Below are positions 1 through 9,037 of a stretch of 64,000 nucleotides of DNA, one piece after another. The position numbers and the translations under genes were made by a program. Origin of the DNA: an uncultured Pseudomonadales bacterium (lineage in GTDB: Bacteria > Pseudomonadota > Gammaproteobacteria > Pseudomonadales > Azotimanducaceae); assembly GCA_958296165.1 (NCBI GenBank), contig OY282447.1, positions 2,232,001-2,296,000 of the forward strand, given 5' to 3'. How positions within the stretch are numbered: position 1 is the first letter of the stretch; the number at the start of each line of letters is the position of its first letter. Below the pieces are notes generated by a model. It was not told the DNA's origin, did not search any database, and was given only the letters and a program-made list of their open reading frames with translations.

Positions 1-605
1 CCATAGTTCTCCTTGCTCGGGTCGAAGTCCTGTATCAGATGATCCCACGCCGACCATTCCCAGACGATTTCGCAGCCCGACCGCCCGGTGGGTTCGGCTT
101 CAATAATATGCGGCACCGCCAAGCCATTGGCGGGGACGAAGTCCGGGTCGGCACCGGCAGCGATGGCCTCCTCCACCGTTTTGCGTTGCTGCGACAGCAG
201 CAATACATTGCCGTTGGGCATTTTGAGGGAGTCATGATGCAGAAGCGCCCGAGTGCATTTCCAAACGACATTCCCGTGCTGGTCGACTTCACTCACATGG
301 CGGGGCACATGGCCTTGAACCAGCAGATTTCCATTCTCAAGCAACCTTGCGAAGGTGGCGTTGGCGCCCAACTCCCACCTATGGACCACCGCCCCCTGAT
401 CATCAATCAGGTAGGTCGTCTTGCCTCGGGACTTATGGATTAAAGTGTAGCCGCCAAATGCTCCCGGCTCGTTCAGGATCAATCCGACTGTTGGCACACT
501 CACCGCTGCTGGTCGTGGCACTGACCTTTCGCTCGGCTCCACCCTGCTGCAGGCTGGCAGCGAAGCTACCGCCACCGCCATGCCACACAAGACGATAGTC
601 CGCAT
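1..605 (-). CDS. Arylsulfotransferase (ASST)-family lipoprotein, 3' end beyond the window
   Basis: This is a minus-strand reading frame of about 201 codons that runs off the left edge. The start chosen at 605 gives MRTIVLCGMAVAVASLPAC, a short hydrophobic segment ending in a lipobox-like L-P-A-C, so the product is probably an outer-membrane or periplasm-facing lipoprotein. Downstream features fit the arylsulfotransferase family (beta-propeller proteins that transfer sulfate between aryl groups). They are HHDSLKMPNGNVLLL, which carries the family-type H-H-D and P-N-G-N, and EWSAWDHLIQDFD near the edge. The C-terminal half with the remaining propeller blades is not visible, so catalytic completeness cannot be judged. 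Several other sulfotransferases lie to its right, but they are cytosolic PAPS-type enzymes of a different family, so a functional link is only speculative. Confidence 0.72.
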   Translation of the reverse strand, partial: MRTIVLCGMAVAVASLPACSRVEPSERSVPRPAAVSVPTVGLILNEPGAFGGYTLIHKSRGKTTYLIDDQGAVVHRWELGANATFARLLENGNLLVQGHVPRHVSEVDQHGNVVWKCTRALLHHDSLKMPNGNVLLLSQQRKTVEEAIAAGADPDFVPANGLAVPHIIEAEPTGRSGCEIVWEWSAWDHLIQDFDPSKENY

Positions 606-1182
606 TAGGCGCGGACATGCACGAAGGGGGGAGTTTGGAGTCGTTTGGACGTAATGGCGCATATTCGGGACGGGGATTGGCTGGAAGTGGCGGAAGGCGT
701 AGTCTTTCGATCACGTCGTGGATCAGGTTGACTCTGACCTTCATGCGGCGGACATTACGGCCACCTACCGCAGGTGTCAAGTAAGTGGACTGGTCGGGGT
801 GTGCGACGTTTTAGTGCGCCAGCGGTGAGGCAGCGCTTGGCGGCGCTTTTGTGCCGATGGCGCCAGAAGTCTTCGTAGAGTTCGCTGCGGACGCAGGAAG
901 GGAGTGTCAGGAATTCCGTGTGTGGGGGGCCACACTTTGGAGAGCACCGACGGCCCTCCAACAAACATGGGAGCCTACACCGCCTGAAGAAGATTCATGG
1001 AGCTAGTCTTCGAGAAGCTGGGCAGGCAGCCGGGAGCAGCCAAGAGCCCCTCCCCCCGGAAGCGATGGAGTTCATATTTGCTTTCGACGACGGCAAGCCA
1101 GTGAAGCCGTTCGTTTTCGAGGTGAACTTCGATGAAGCGGATTTCGATTGAGCTTTGTCAACATTCAGCAAGGGAGGTCAAT
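606..1182. other. Stretch with no supported gene
   Basis: Several short open frames exist on both strands, but none has a recognisable domain or a convincing start. A plus-strand frame ending at 1151 finishes with an acidic tail (VNFDEADFD), and a good ribosome-binding site follows at about 1171-1177. This may be the edge of a gene region later cut by the IS4 insertion to the right. Confidence 0.3.
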
Positions 1183-1263
1183 ATGAAAAAGGAAAGCCGC
1201 AACGACAAGGCGCTAGACAAGGCGTTGAAGCAAATCCTTTTGGCCCCATTGCTGTCCCATTAA
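1183..1263 (+). CDS. Tiny ORF (26 codons) with a strong ribosome-binding site; possibly a gene cut by the IS4 element
   Basis: An AGGGAGG Shine-Dalgarno sequence sits just upstream of an ATG at 1183. The product is a lysine-rich 26-residue peptide starting MKKESRNDKALDKALK, and its stop codon lies inside the sequence that leads into the IS4 remnant. The strong initiation region and the abrupt end suggest that the 5' end of a real gene was truncated by insertion of the IS. I do not recognise a family. It could equally be a fortuitous ORF. Confidence 0.25.
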   Translation: MKKESRNDKALDKALKQILLAPLLSH

Positions 1264-1349
1264 CAGGGAAGTGAAAGGGGCTTGGATCGTCCTGCGCTGC
1301 TAAGATCGTGTTCTGAGAAAACCAATCGGAACACAGGAGATCCAAGCCC

Positions 1350-2167
1350 GTGGCGCACAATGGCACGGTATTCGCACAGCTGCTCAAGCTGGTGCCGAGA
1401 CATGAGTTCGAGGGGCTGGCGAGGGAGCACGGATCGGGCCGCAAGGCGCGCAAGCTGACGCGGTGGAGCCAGTTCGTGGCGATGGGGATGGCGCAGCTGG
1501 CGGGGCGGAGCAGCCTGCGGGACATCGTGTCGAACCTGTCGGCGCAGTCGCGCAAGCCGTGCCGCCTGGGCGCTGGCGAGGTGTCGAGGTCGTCGCCGTC
1601 GCGGGTGAACGCGGACAAGCCGTGGGAACCGTGCGAGGCGCTGTTCGGGCGGCTGCCGTCGCGCTGCCAGGCGTCGTCGCCGGGCCACGGGTTCAGGTTC
1701 AAGAACAAGCTGCACTCGCTGGACGCGACGGTGATCGACCTGTGCCTGTCGATGTTTCCGTGGGCGAAGTTCCGGCGCGCGAAGGGGGCGCTGAAGGTTC
1801 ACGCGGGGATGGATCACGAGGGCCGTCTGCCGACGTTCGCGGCCGTGACGGAGGGCCGGACGTCGGACATCGAAGTGGCGCGGACGCTGCGCCTGCCGAA
1901 GGGGAGCATCGTCGCGGCGGATCGGGCGCATCTGGACTTCGAGTGGATCAACTCGTTGATTCTGAAGGGGTCTTCCTGGTGACGCGGCTCAAGAAGGGGA
2001 TCGGGCACCGAGTCGTGGAGCGGCGCGGAGCGAACCGACGGCAGGGCGTCACGTCCGACCAGACCATCGAGTTCACGAGCGCGCGCGGGCGCAAGCGGTG
2101 CCCGCGCCGGCTGCGGCGGATCGGCTGCCGGACCCTCGGCACTTTGCGCACGGACGGCACAGCTTGA
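1350..2167 (+). pseudogene. IS4-family transposase (DUF4372-type), frameshifted and truncated
   Basis: The frame starts MAHNGTVFAQLLKLVPRHEF and continues with SGRSSL-type, RFKNKL.SLDAT and LPKGSIVAADR segments. These are typical of IS4-group transposases with the N-terminal DUF4372 region and a DDE catalytic core; the first catalytic Asp lies in LDATVIDLCL. The reading frame breaks near 1975. The continuation (FLVTRLKKGIGHRVVERR and TSDQTIEF) is found one frame over up to about 2167, where the sequence stops resembling the family. The C-terminal third with the catalytic Glu is missing. The right end abuts the stop codon of the glycosyltransferase on the opposite strand (2172). No inverted repeats could be paired because the right end is lost. 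The element is not autonomous. Confidence 0.85.
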
Positions 2168-2171
2168 TGCG

Positions 2172-3800
2172 TCAACGTCGCAGCTTGTAAACCCTCAGGG
2201 CCTTCGGCTCGGCGCCGTCGTCGTGCAAAACCCGGTAGTGGTCGCTCAGCAGGTTGCCAAAAGCCTCCGCGTCTTCTCCGTGAAGGTAGTTGGGAATGGG
2301 TCCCCTGCCCGTCGGCTGCACCACCGTGACCAGATAAGTGGGACGAAGGTTTAGGATGCGCCCCAGCTCGTCCTCCGCCACATAGCCGGCTTCGGCCAAC
2401 GGCCGCAGGACCGCCCTCTTGGCTAGTAGTGAGGGATGGACGATTGCCGAAACCGGCACCATGTCCAGATACCAATAGATAAGTTGGCCATTGAATGCAT
2501 AGATGGTGTCGCCCGGCCGCTGCTCCGCCTTGATGGCCGCCGCCGCGGCCCTGACGGTGTGCCGCTCAGCTAAGTGGTCCGGAACCGTGGCCAAGCGGAA
2601 GGCGGAGGGTGCGGTTTGCGCCAATGCGCCGCCGACCGCGATGGCGGGAAGCAGGTATCCGGCCCAGCGCAAACGCGCCTTGGAACGCAGCCAGGCGATT
2701 CCGTACGCGCCGAAAACCGCACCTATGGGATACAGCTGCAGCCAGTAGTGGCGAAAGACGTTGCCGGTTGCCAAAACGGCCAGAAAAGTGGCTGCGAAAG
2801 CGAGCCACAGCAACTCCAGCTCCGCCCGGCTTGCCGCTGCCTCCTGCGTTGGCGCTCCGGTTTGCGCCGCTTGCTCGGATGTTGGGGAATTTGGCGCTTT
2901 GGGTCGGTCCCTCCATCCATTGCGGAGGGAAACAGCCATGCCGATGACCAGCGTTGCCGAGAAGGGCAGGAGCAACAGCGGCGTCGCCAACGCCTCGTTT
3001 AGGAAACGCCCGTGCAGAAGCAAGGCTCGCCACATGCCGATCTGCCCCGAATAGGCGAGGGCGACCTCAATGTTGGCAAGGCGCAGTTCGGCCAGGGCGT
3101 CCGCGCTCGCGTAAAGCAGAATCAGGCCGGCGGCCGGCAGCAGCCCGGCGCAGGCGAAGAGCGCGGCCGCCCAACGGTGAACGCCTAGGGACGGGCGCAA
3201 GGCGGCGGCGAGGAGCCAAGCGAAGAGCGCCGCAGCCACGAAGCCCAGATTGGAGCGCGTCAGAACCGACAAGGACAGCAGCAAGCCGGCCGCGGCGATT
3301 GCCCACCACCGGTCCCGCCGGGCGAGCAGCAGCCACAGAGCCGCCATGAGCATCGCCATGGCCGGCAGCTCGGTGTGGGTCTCGACTGCATATTCCACCG
3401 CGTGGACTGCGATGAGCGCCAGGCCGCCAAGCCCCGCCGACACCAAGTCGGTGCGGCGGCGGGCGATGGCGAAGACGGCGATGCAGGACATCAGCAGGCA
3501 AAGGTCGCCCACGGCCCGAACCACGAACAGGGATTCGCCGAACGCCGCCATGGCGCCGGCTAGGAGGAGAAAGATCATCGGCGGCTTGTTGTCAAAGAGC
3601 TTGACATAGGGCAGCTCGCCGTCAAGCACCCTCGCCGCGACCACCGTGAACGTGCTTTCGTCGTTGAAGGACTCCCGCTCCAAGCTGCCGACTTGCGTGG
3701 CGCCGACCGCCAAGGCGAACACCAAGGTCCAAGCGGCGGCGCCGGCTGGGATTGCGCACTTGCTCAGGTTCCACTCCGGTCGTCTTTGGCGCGGCGGCAC
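2172..3800 (-). CDS. GT39/ArnT-like polytopic membrane glycosyltransferase
   Basis: This protein of 542 residues has about ten hydrophobic membrane segments between residues 20 and 390 and a soluble C-terminal part. The N-terminal loop after the first helix carries the acidic motif (FNDESTFTVVAARVLDGELP) followed by LFDNKPPMIFLLL. That is the usual signature of GT-C fold, polyprenyl-phosphate-sugar dependent transferases of the GT39/ArnT/PMT-2 superfamily, which act at the periplasmic face. The cytosolic linker at residues 290-320 is rich in Pro, Thr and Ala. The gene is intact, with ATG at 3800 and TGA at 2172-2174. It lies next to degraded transposase sequence on both sides, so it may have moved as part of the accessory block. 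The acceptor (lipid, protein or polysaccharide) cannot be read from sequence. Confidence 0.8.
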   Translation of the reverse strand: MPPRQRRPEWNLSKCAIPAGAAAWTLVFALAVGATQVGSLERESFNDESTFTVVAARVLDGELPYVKLFDNKPPMIFLLLAGAMAAFGESLFVVRAVGDLCLLMSCIAVFAIARRRTDLVSAGLGGLALIAVHAVEYAVETHTELPAMAMLMAALWLLLARRDRWWAIAAAGLLLSLSVLTRSNLGFVAAALFAWLLAAALRPSLGVHRWAAALFACAGLLPAAGLILLYASADALAELRLANIEVALAYSGQIGMWRALLLHGRFLNEALATPLLLLPFSATLVIGMAVSLRNGWRDRPKAPNSPTSEQAAQTGAPTQEAAASRAELELLWLAFAATFLAVLATGNVFRHYWLQLYPIGAVFGAYGIAWLRSKARLRWAGYLLPAIAVGGALAQTAPSAFRLATVPDHLAERHTVRAAAAAIKAEQRPGDTIYAFNGQLIYWYLDMVPVSAIVHPSLLAKRAVLRPLAEAGYVAEDELGRILNLRPTYLVTVVQPTGRGPIPNYLHGEDAEAFGNLLSDHYRVLHDDGAEPKALRVYKLRR

Positions 3801-3879
3801 ACTAGGTGCGGTTGTCCATGTGCATGGTATTCTGCCTTCCTTGGAGTTGCCAATGGAACCTTGGAGTCCGAACCTTGAT

Positions 3880-3918
3880 GGGGTGTGCGACAGATCGTAG
3901 GTCAGCGATCGCTCACAG
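3880..3918 (+). repeat. Dispersed ~35-bp repeat, copy A
   Basis: The core GGGGTGTGCGACAGATCGTA is followed by GGTCAGCGATCGCTC. Two further diverged copies occur in the opposite orientation at 32520-32555 and 60915-60948. Both of those sit upstream of an Rpn-type nuclease N-terminal remnant. This copy instead sits against the 3' end of the ISKra4 remnant. Confidence 0.55.
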
Positions 3919-3924
3919 AGTCCT

Positions 3925-4529
3925 TCACGCGGCGAGTTTGGCGATGCGGTCGTCCCAGTAGTGGTCGAGCCAGCCGCCGAGCCAGGCGCACCGCAGCCAG
4001 AGCACGGGATTGGCGCCGTCGACGCTCCAGCGCATGCCGGCGCATTTCATGCGTCGGCCGACGACGTTCTTGCAGCCCGCCTCGACGATCCCCGAACCGA
4101 TCGGCAGGCCGGCCGCGTGGTAGGCGTCGCAGCGCATCCGGTCGCGCCGTTCGGCGAGGTAGCCGGCCGCCCTGCGGCATTCCTCGACGTCGCCGCCGCG
4201 CCGCCGCAGGTCGGCCAGCACGTCGTCGAGGCGCCCCGCCTCGAGCATCCCGCACAGCTTCTTCGCCCACGCCGCGGCCAGGTCGCCGCCTGCGTCGTGG
4301 CGGGCGCGCGCCGCCGCCCACAGGTATTCCGCGGCGTGGTAGAAATCGACGATCCTGCGGGCGTCCGGGAACCAGTCGTCGAACAGCCGCCGGATCCATT
4401 CGGCGCCGTCGCCGACGCACGCGTCGACGTCCTGCGGCGCGCAGCCCGCCGCCGCCAGTTCGCGCAGCAGCCGCCGCTCGAACGGCGACTCCTCGCCGGG
4501 CGTCTCCGCCGCGGATCGTGCGGCCATCG
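3925..4529 (-). pseudogene. ISKra4-family transposase, C-terminal remnant
   Basis: The minus-strand frame from about 4529 to the stop at 3925 encodes the catalytic C-terminal part of an ISKra4-type DDE transposase. Recognisable pieces are GDGAEWIRRLFDDWFPDA, RRIVDFYHAAEYLW, GLPIGSGIVEAGCKNVVG and RMKCAGMRWSVDGANPVLWL. The second Asp and the final Glu (in GIVEAGCK) of the DDE triad are present, but the N-terminal half is absent. The 5' end is joined to the truncated SGNH-hydrolase gene at about 4529. The insertion or a later recombination therefore removed both the hydrolase C-terminus and the transposase N-terminus. Confidence 0.85.
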
Positions 4530-5647
4530 CGCGTCTCGCGCGTCTCCGCCTTGGCGTTCGATCCAGGCGTATTGACTGATGACGGGGATGCCGCGCGCCG
4601 CGGCCAGGCCGTGGAGCCGGTCGAAGACGGGATCCCCCGATTTCCCCAGGCTGTGCGTCGTCAGGATCACCAGCGCGGCGCCGTCGCGGTCCGCGCGCGC
4701 CTTGAACAGATCCAGGGCGAATCCCGTGTGCGCCACCGCCTGCTCGAACACCGGGGACAGCACATCCTCCTCGAGCGCCGCCCTGTGGTCCGCTATCGCC
4801 GCCGGCCGCTCGCCGGCCAGCCCTTCGTAGCCGGGGCGCCGGCTCAGGAGTTCGAGCGCCTTTCCCTCTGCGACGTGCGAACGCCGGCGGCCCGGGTCCG
4901 GTCGCAAGGCCAGCCACCTGGCGAACCAGGACCTCTGGGTCGCCCGACGCACGATCCTGTCGAAGAGTGTGGTGGGGGCGGGCCGGATATTCAGTGGCAG
5001 CGGGTGTTTCCAATACTCGGGATCGGGGGGCCGCAGCGTCAGGGCGCCGTCTTCGCCGCGCGCGATGCTCGCCCGGGGCAGCCGGTCCGGGTCGAGGCCG
5101 CGCCGCAACGCCGTCAGGACCGGGGAGTTGTTCCAGAAGTCGTTGTGGAAGAACACCAGCACCAGCAGCTTCGGATGCAGGCGCCGGGCGTAGGTGTCGT
5201 AGAAGGGCAACTGCGCGATCTGGCCCGTATCGAACATCCCGAAGGCGGAGGTGGTGACGTCCAGACGGGGCAGGCGCCGGGCGGCGAGGGCTTCGAGCCG
5301 GACATGCAGCTTGGCGGCGACGGGCACCTGCATCGCGTCCACGAAAGAGTCGCCGATCACGCTGACGTGGCAGCTCGCCGCGGCCCGGTCCGGGGGCAGC
5401 GGCTCGCGGTCGAGGAGCCCCAGCGGTTGGCGCGGGAGGCGGTCCAGAAGTCGCGCAGGTTCGTCCGGCGCACTTCCGCGCCCGGCTCGTGTACCGGACC
5501 CACCCGCGGCTCGAAGCGCATGGGGACGGCGCTGCGCATGAACGGCTTGGTCAGCCGCAACCACGCCTCCCCGCCCGCCGCGATGAGGACCAGCGCGGCG
5601 AGCGCGAGGCCGACGTTCCAGGCGGCCAGGCGCAGGGCGCGTCTCAT
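4530..5647 (-). pseudogene. SGNH/GDSL-type hydrolase, copy 1 (frameshift, truncated C-terminus)
   Basis: The start at 5647 gives MRRALRLAAWNVGLALAALV, a signal anchor. The frame shifts near 5420; the continuation begins GLLDREPLPPDRAAA and then VSVIGDSFVDAMQVPVAAK, with the GDS block-I nucleophile of SGNH hydrolases. HNDFWNNSPV follows, resembling the family's Asn block. The C-terminal D-x-x-H block is missing here because the gene is joined to an ISKra4 remnant at about 4529. The second copy at 9288-10019 still has it. The family includes periplasmic esterases and O-acetyl-modifying enzymes on surface glycans. The gene starts 52 bp after the stop of the sulfotransferase at 5700, so the two were probably co-transcribed. 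Non-functional as read. Confidence 0.7.
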
Positions 5648-5699
5648 CCGTCCCGTCCGGCGGCAGCGTTCGCCCCGTCATCGGCCGGGACGGCCCGGT

Positions 5700-6542
5700 T
5701 CATGGGGCCGCGTCCATGACGGCGTAGCCGAAGTGGGCGAGGACGTCTTCATGCCGGCGGAACACGCGGTTGAACGCGGCGAGGTCCTCGGCGCCCAGAC
5801 GCGCGATCTGCCGCGCGTTCATGTCGGTGAGCATCTCGTGGTACCGCGCCTTCACCCGCAGGCGTTGCCGCAGATCCAAGTCGTCGAGCTCGGGCACCAG
5901 CGCCCGGATGTCCCGCGCCACCCGCTCCGGCTCGGCGCACATCGTCTCGTAGGTGAAGAAGACGCCGCAATGTCCGTGCGCTTCCAGGTTGCGGCGCTGC
6001 CGCGCCATGCAGGTGACGGCGTGCCGCGCCGCGGCTTCCGGCAGGTTCTCGGGCGGCGGTGGCGACGGCCTGCCATAGGGGCGTCCGCCCCGGTGGAACC
6101 GGCAGATCCCCTCGCACACCGCGTACGGATTGCGCACCGTGAACAGGAACTTCGCGTTGTGGAAATGCCGCGCCAATTCGTCCACCAGGAGCAGGTGCGC
6201 CGGGGTCTTGGTGTAGAACACGCACGCATCGGGGTCGCGGGCGATAGCCTGGAAGTACCATGCCTTGCGCGTGCGCGGCCAGTCGTAGTTGCGCGGGTCC
6301 GTCACTAGGTCGATCCAGCGCTGTTCGGCAGCCCAGAGCAGGACCGCGGGATGGGGCCAGAGGATGTTCGGCCCCACGTAGCCGAGCATCATCTGGCCTT
6401 CCCGGTCCAGGTTCCAGGTCGCCCGGCTGGTCGCCAGCGCCGCCTTGAGGAAGGTGGAGCCGCTGTTGTTCGCCGAGATGCCGAACAGGTGGGTGCCGAC
6501 GCGGCTCTCCACATCGTGGCGGCAGCCCAATGCCAAGGCCAT
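5700..6542 (-). CDS. PAPS-dependent sulfotransferase, copy 1
   Basis: The product has 280 residues. Near the N-terminus, GTHLFGISANNSGSTFLKA matches the 5'-phosphosulfate-binding loop of the sulfotransferase superfamily. The 3'-phosphate-binding region is NAKFLFTVRNPYAVCEGICR at about residue 130. A C-terminal helical region ends HFGYAVMDAAP. It is cytosolic by composition. A nearly identical paralogue lies at 7907-8749, an N-terminal fragment of a third at 10020-10309 and a C-terminal fragment of another at 17188-17394. The upstream region also matches that of copy 2, so the unit arose by segmental duplication. The substrate is unknown. The context of asparagine-synthetase-like and HprK-like genes suggests a peptide or natural-product target. 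Confidence 0.8.
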   Translation of the reverse strand: MALALGCRHDVESRVGTHLFGISANNSGSTFLKAALATSRATWNLDREGQMMLGYVGPNILWPHPAVLLWAAEQRWIDLVTDPRNYDWPRTRKAWYFQAIARDPDACVFYTKTPAHLLLVDELARHFHNAKFLFTVRNPYAVCEGICRFHRGGRPYGRPSPPPPENLPEAAARHAVTCMARQRRNLEAHGHCGVFFTYETMCAEPERVARDIRALVPELDDLDLRQRLRVKARYHEMLTDMNARQIARLGAEDLAAFNRVFRRHEDVLAHFGYAVMDAAP

Positions 6543-6612
6543 CGCTAATCCGAACCGGGGGTTCTGCCCGGCGACCGGGGCGCTTGTGACGTTCGTGAGT
6601 GAGCGGGGAAGG

Positions 6613-6772
6613 TCAGATCGGCAGGAACCGCAGGGCGGTCAGGATGGCGGCGATGCCGGCGCCCTGAATCCACAAGGGCGCGGTAGAGCTCGCCGCGGTC
6701 GGCGCCGGCCGCATCACGCATTTCCGAAATGATGGCTTCGGCTTGATGGGTGTCGAAGATGCCGGCGGTCAT
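6613..6772 (-). pseudogene. Small coiled-coil/membrane protein remnant (CCDC90/DUF1640-like), frameshifted
   Basis: The ATG at 6772 begins MTAGIFDTHQAEAIISEMRD. After a frameshift near 6690-6670 the frame continues ALWIQGAGIAAILTALRFL and stops at 6613. The pattern of F-D-T-H followed by a charged helix and a C-terminal hydrophobic helix is that of the short DUF1640 (CCDC90-like) membrane-anchored proteins. It is much shorter than the usual coiled coil. A second remnant with ALWIQGAGIVAIL lies at 8953-9000, upstream of sulfotransferase copy 2, which marks the duplicated segment. The family assignment rests on a short match. Confidence 0.4.
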
Positions 6773-6909
6773 GGCGGGCTCCGTGGGACAGGCTCCGATG
6801 ATCACCATTATCGGGAGTTGTCCCGCGTCACGCTACAGGCATGCCGGAGGGCGATGTCGAAGGGCGGGGGCAGGCGGATGTTGTGAAGAGATCCCCGCAC
6901 CAGCACACA

Positions 6910-7839
6910 TCAGGCGAACGTCCATCCCGCCTGCCCCAGAACGCCGGTGCGCAGGTGCGCCTGCGCCAGCACGTCGAGCCAAGCGTCGTACCAGAACCTG
7001 AAGGCGGCCGCGGCGGGCACGCTCCCCGGGTCCCACGCCCAGCGCAGCATGGCGCCCGGCAACCAGGGTTTGACCGCCTTGACGTAGTGCAGCACCCGCG
7101 CGCTTTCGACGTCCACGCCCTCCCGCGCCCGAATGTCCCGCGCCGAGGCCAGCAGGAAGTTGTACGTCGAGCTGATCAGCGTCTGCCGTCCGGCGAAGTA
7201 CCGGTTTTGCAGGAATTGCTTGGTATGCGTCGTGTCGGTGTTGCGCCAGGTTTCCGGCGTCAGCATCGCCAGCAGATCGGCGTAGGTGCCATCGTTCACC
7301 AGCGCGGCGTCGATGACTAGGAACCCGTCGTTGAACGTCCGCTCCAGGACGCCGCCGGCGCCGGCCCGGCCGCCCGGCGGCGCGGGCAGAAAGGTGAGGG
7401 CATCCCGGTGGCGGCCCTCCAGATACGCCTTGTCGCCACAGCACAGCAGGGCTTGCGGGGAATCGAACAGCGAATCCACCGGGGCTCGAAACAGCAGGTC
7501 GCTGTCGCAGAACAGCACCTTGCGGTAACCGCCGAGCCGGAATGCTTCAAGCGCAAAGAAGCGCGCCGGCGTGAAGCCGCGTTGCGGCAGCGCGGCATGC
7601 ACGTGCTCGGCCCGGTCCACCAGCTCCGGCGAGACCGGGTGGAAGCGCACGCCGTCGAAGGCGGCCGCGAGCACCTCGCGCAGGGACTCCGGCAGGCCAT
7701 CGTCATGGACGACCACGATGTCGCCCGCGAACCCGGGATGGTGCCGCAGGAAGGAGCCGATCAGGACGAGCGTGCCCGGCATGAAACGTTCCGTTGTGGC
7801 CGTGGCCAGGCAGACCTTCGGCGGTTCCCGCGACCTCAC
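6910..7839 (-). CDS. GT8-like nucleotide-sugar glycosyltransferase
   Basis: A GTG start at 7839 preceded by GGAG-type sequence gives about 309 residues; a longer frame reaches back into the sulfotransferase but has no convincing start. The protein begins with a strand-loop PKVCLATATTERFMPGTLVL. The metal-binding D-x-D is in KVLFCDSDLLFRAPVD. Later come TFNDGFLVIDAALVN and a late His in HYVKAVKPWL. This order is characteristic of glycogenin/GT8-type retaining transferases of GT-A fold that use UDP-sugars. It lies 68 bp downstream of sulfotransferase copy 2 and probably shares its transcript. Glycosylation of the same product as the sulfotransferase is possible but inferred only from adjacency. 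Confidence 0.78.
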   Translation of the reverse strand: MRSREPPKVCLATATTERFMPGTLVLIGSFLRHHPGFAGDIVVVHDDGLPESLREVLAAAFDGVRFHPVSPELVDRAEHVHAALPQRGFTPARFFALEAFRLGGYRKVLFCDSDLLFRAPVDSLFDSPQALLCCGDKAYLEGRHRDALTFLPAPPGGRAGAGGVLERTFNDGFLVIDAALVNDGTYADLLAMLTPETWRNTDTTHTKQFLQNRYFAGRQTLISSTYNFLLASARDIRAREGVDVESARVLHYVKAVKPWLPGAMLRWAWDPGSVPAAAAFRFWYDAWLDVLAQAHLRTGVLGQAGWTFA

Positions 7840-7906
7840 GCGCCGCTCCGGTGGCCGGGGCCGGCAGACGGCCGGCCCGTCGGGCGAACGTCCATCCCGC
7901 CCGGCC

Positions 7907-8749
7907 TCATGCGGCCGCGTCCATGAGGGCGTAGCCGAAGTGGGCGAGGACGTCTTCATGCCGCCGGAACACGCGGTTGAACGCGGCGAGGTCCTCGGCG
8001 CCCAGACGCGCGATCTGCCGCGCGTTCATGTCGGTGAGCATCTCGTGGTACCGCGCCTTCACCCGCAGGCGTTGCCGCAGATCCAAGTCGTCGAGCTCGG
8101 GCACCAGCGCCCGGATGTCCCGCGCCACCCGCTCCGGCTCGGCACACATCGCCTCGTAGGTGAAGAAGACGCCGCGATGCCCGTGGGCCTCCAGGTTGCG
8201 GCGCTGCCACGCCATGCAGGTGACGGCGTGCCGCGCCGCGAGTTCCGGCAGGTTCTCGGACGGCGGTGGCGACGGCCTGCCGTAGGTGCGCCCGTCCCGG
8301 TGGAACCGGCAGATGCCCTCGCACACCGCGTACGGGTTGCGCACCATGAACAGGAATTTCGCGTTGTGGAAATGCCGCGCCAACTCGTCCACCAGGAGCA
8401 GGTGCGCCGGAGTCTTGGTGTAGAACACGCACGCACCGGGGTCGCGGGCGAAAGCCTGGAAGTACCATGCCTTGCGCGTGCGCGGCCAGTCGTAGTTGCG
8501 CGGGTCCGTCACCAGGTCGATCCAGCGCTGTTCGGAAGCCCAGAGCCGGTTCGCGAGACGGGGCAAGAGGATGTTCGGCCCCACGTAGCCGAGCATCCCC
8601 TGGCCTTCCCAATCTAGGTTCCAGGTCGCCCGGCTGGTCGCCAGCGCCGCCTTGAGGAAGGTGGAGCCGCTGTTGTTCGCCGAGATGCCGAACAGGTGGG
8701 TGCCGACGCGGCTCTCCACATCGTGGCGGCAGCCCAATGCCAAGGCCAT
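7907..8749 (-). CDS. PAPS-dependent sulfotransferase, copy 2
   Basis: This is a near-identical paralogue of the gene at 5700-6542, also 280 residues from the equivalent ATG. The 5'-phosphosulfate loop is ISANNSGSTFLKAAL and the 3'-phosphate site is KFLFMVRNPYAVCEG. Differences from copy 1 are scattered conservative substitutions plus one replaced patch (PRLANRLWASEQ against PHPAVLLWAAEQ). The reading frame is intact, so both copies may be active. The frame remains open upstream to 8989, but the homologous start and the ribosome-binding context favour 8749. The upstream sequence carries the same small coiled-coil gene remnant as copy 1. Confidence 0.8.
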   Translation of the reverse strand: MALALGCRHDVESRVGTHLFGISANNSGSTFLKAALATSRATWNLDWEGQGMLGYVGPNILLPRLANRLWASEQRWIDLVTDPRNYDWPRTRKAWYFQAFARDPGACVFYTKTPAHLLLVDELARHFHNAKFLFMVRNPYAVCEGICRFHRDGRTYGRPSPPPSENLPELAARHAVTCMAWQRRNLEAHGHRGVFFTYEAMCAEPERVARDIRALVPELDDLDLRQRLRVKARYHEMLTDMNARQIARLGAEDLAAFNRVFRRHEDVLAHFGYALMDAAA

Positions 8750-8952
8750 CGCTAATCCGGGCCGGGGTTCTGTCCGACGGAGCCGCAGTTCAGCGAAGCC
8801 CGCGGCGAGCGCGGCCCGATGGTCACGCGCAGGCAGCGAGGCCGGAGGGCCGTTCTTGCACGGTAGCTGGCCTCTCCATCGCAAGCACCGCCAACGCACG
8901 AGGTGCAACGCAGAGTGCCCTTTGCGCACGGGCAGGTCCGGAGAGGCCGGTT

Positions 8953-9000
8953 GCGCAGGATGGCGACGATGCCGGCGCCCTGAATCCACAAGGCGCGCAT
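8953..9000 (-). pseudogene. Second remnant of the small coiled-coil/membrane protein
   Basis: Only about 16 codons survive, reading RALWIQGAGIVAIL. They match the C-terminal helix of the remnant at 6613-6772. The rest is lost. It marks the left end of the duplicated sulfotransferase segment. Confidence 0.4.
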
Positions 9001-9037
9001 GCGTGATCAGGATGTTTTCTTTCTACGGCGCAGACTC

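Noticed and set aside
3885-6308. Very long plus-strand open frame (about 800 codons) over the sulfotransferase/SGNH/ISKra4 block
   Set aside because: It is Arg/Pro/Ala-rich antisense of recognisable minus-strand genes, a common GC-rich artefact, and shows no domain.
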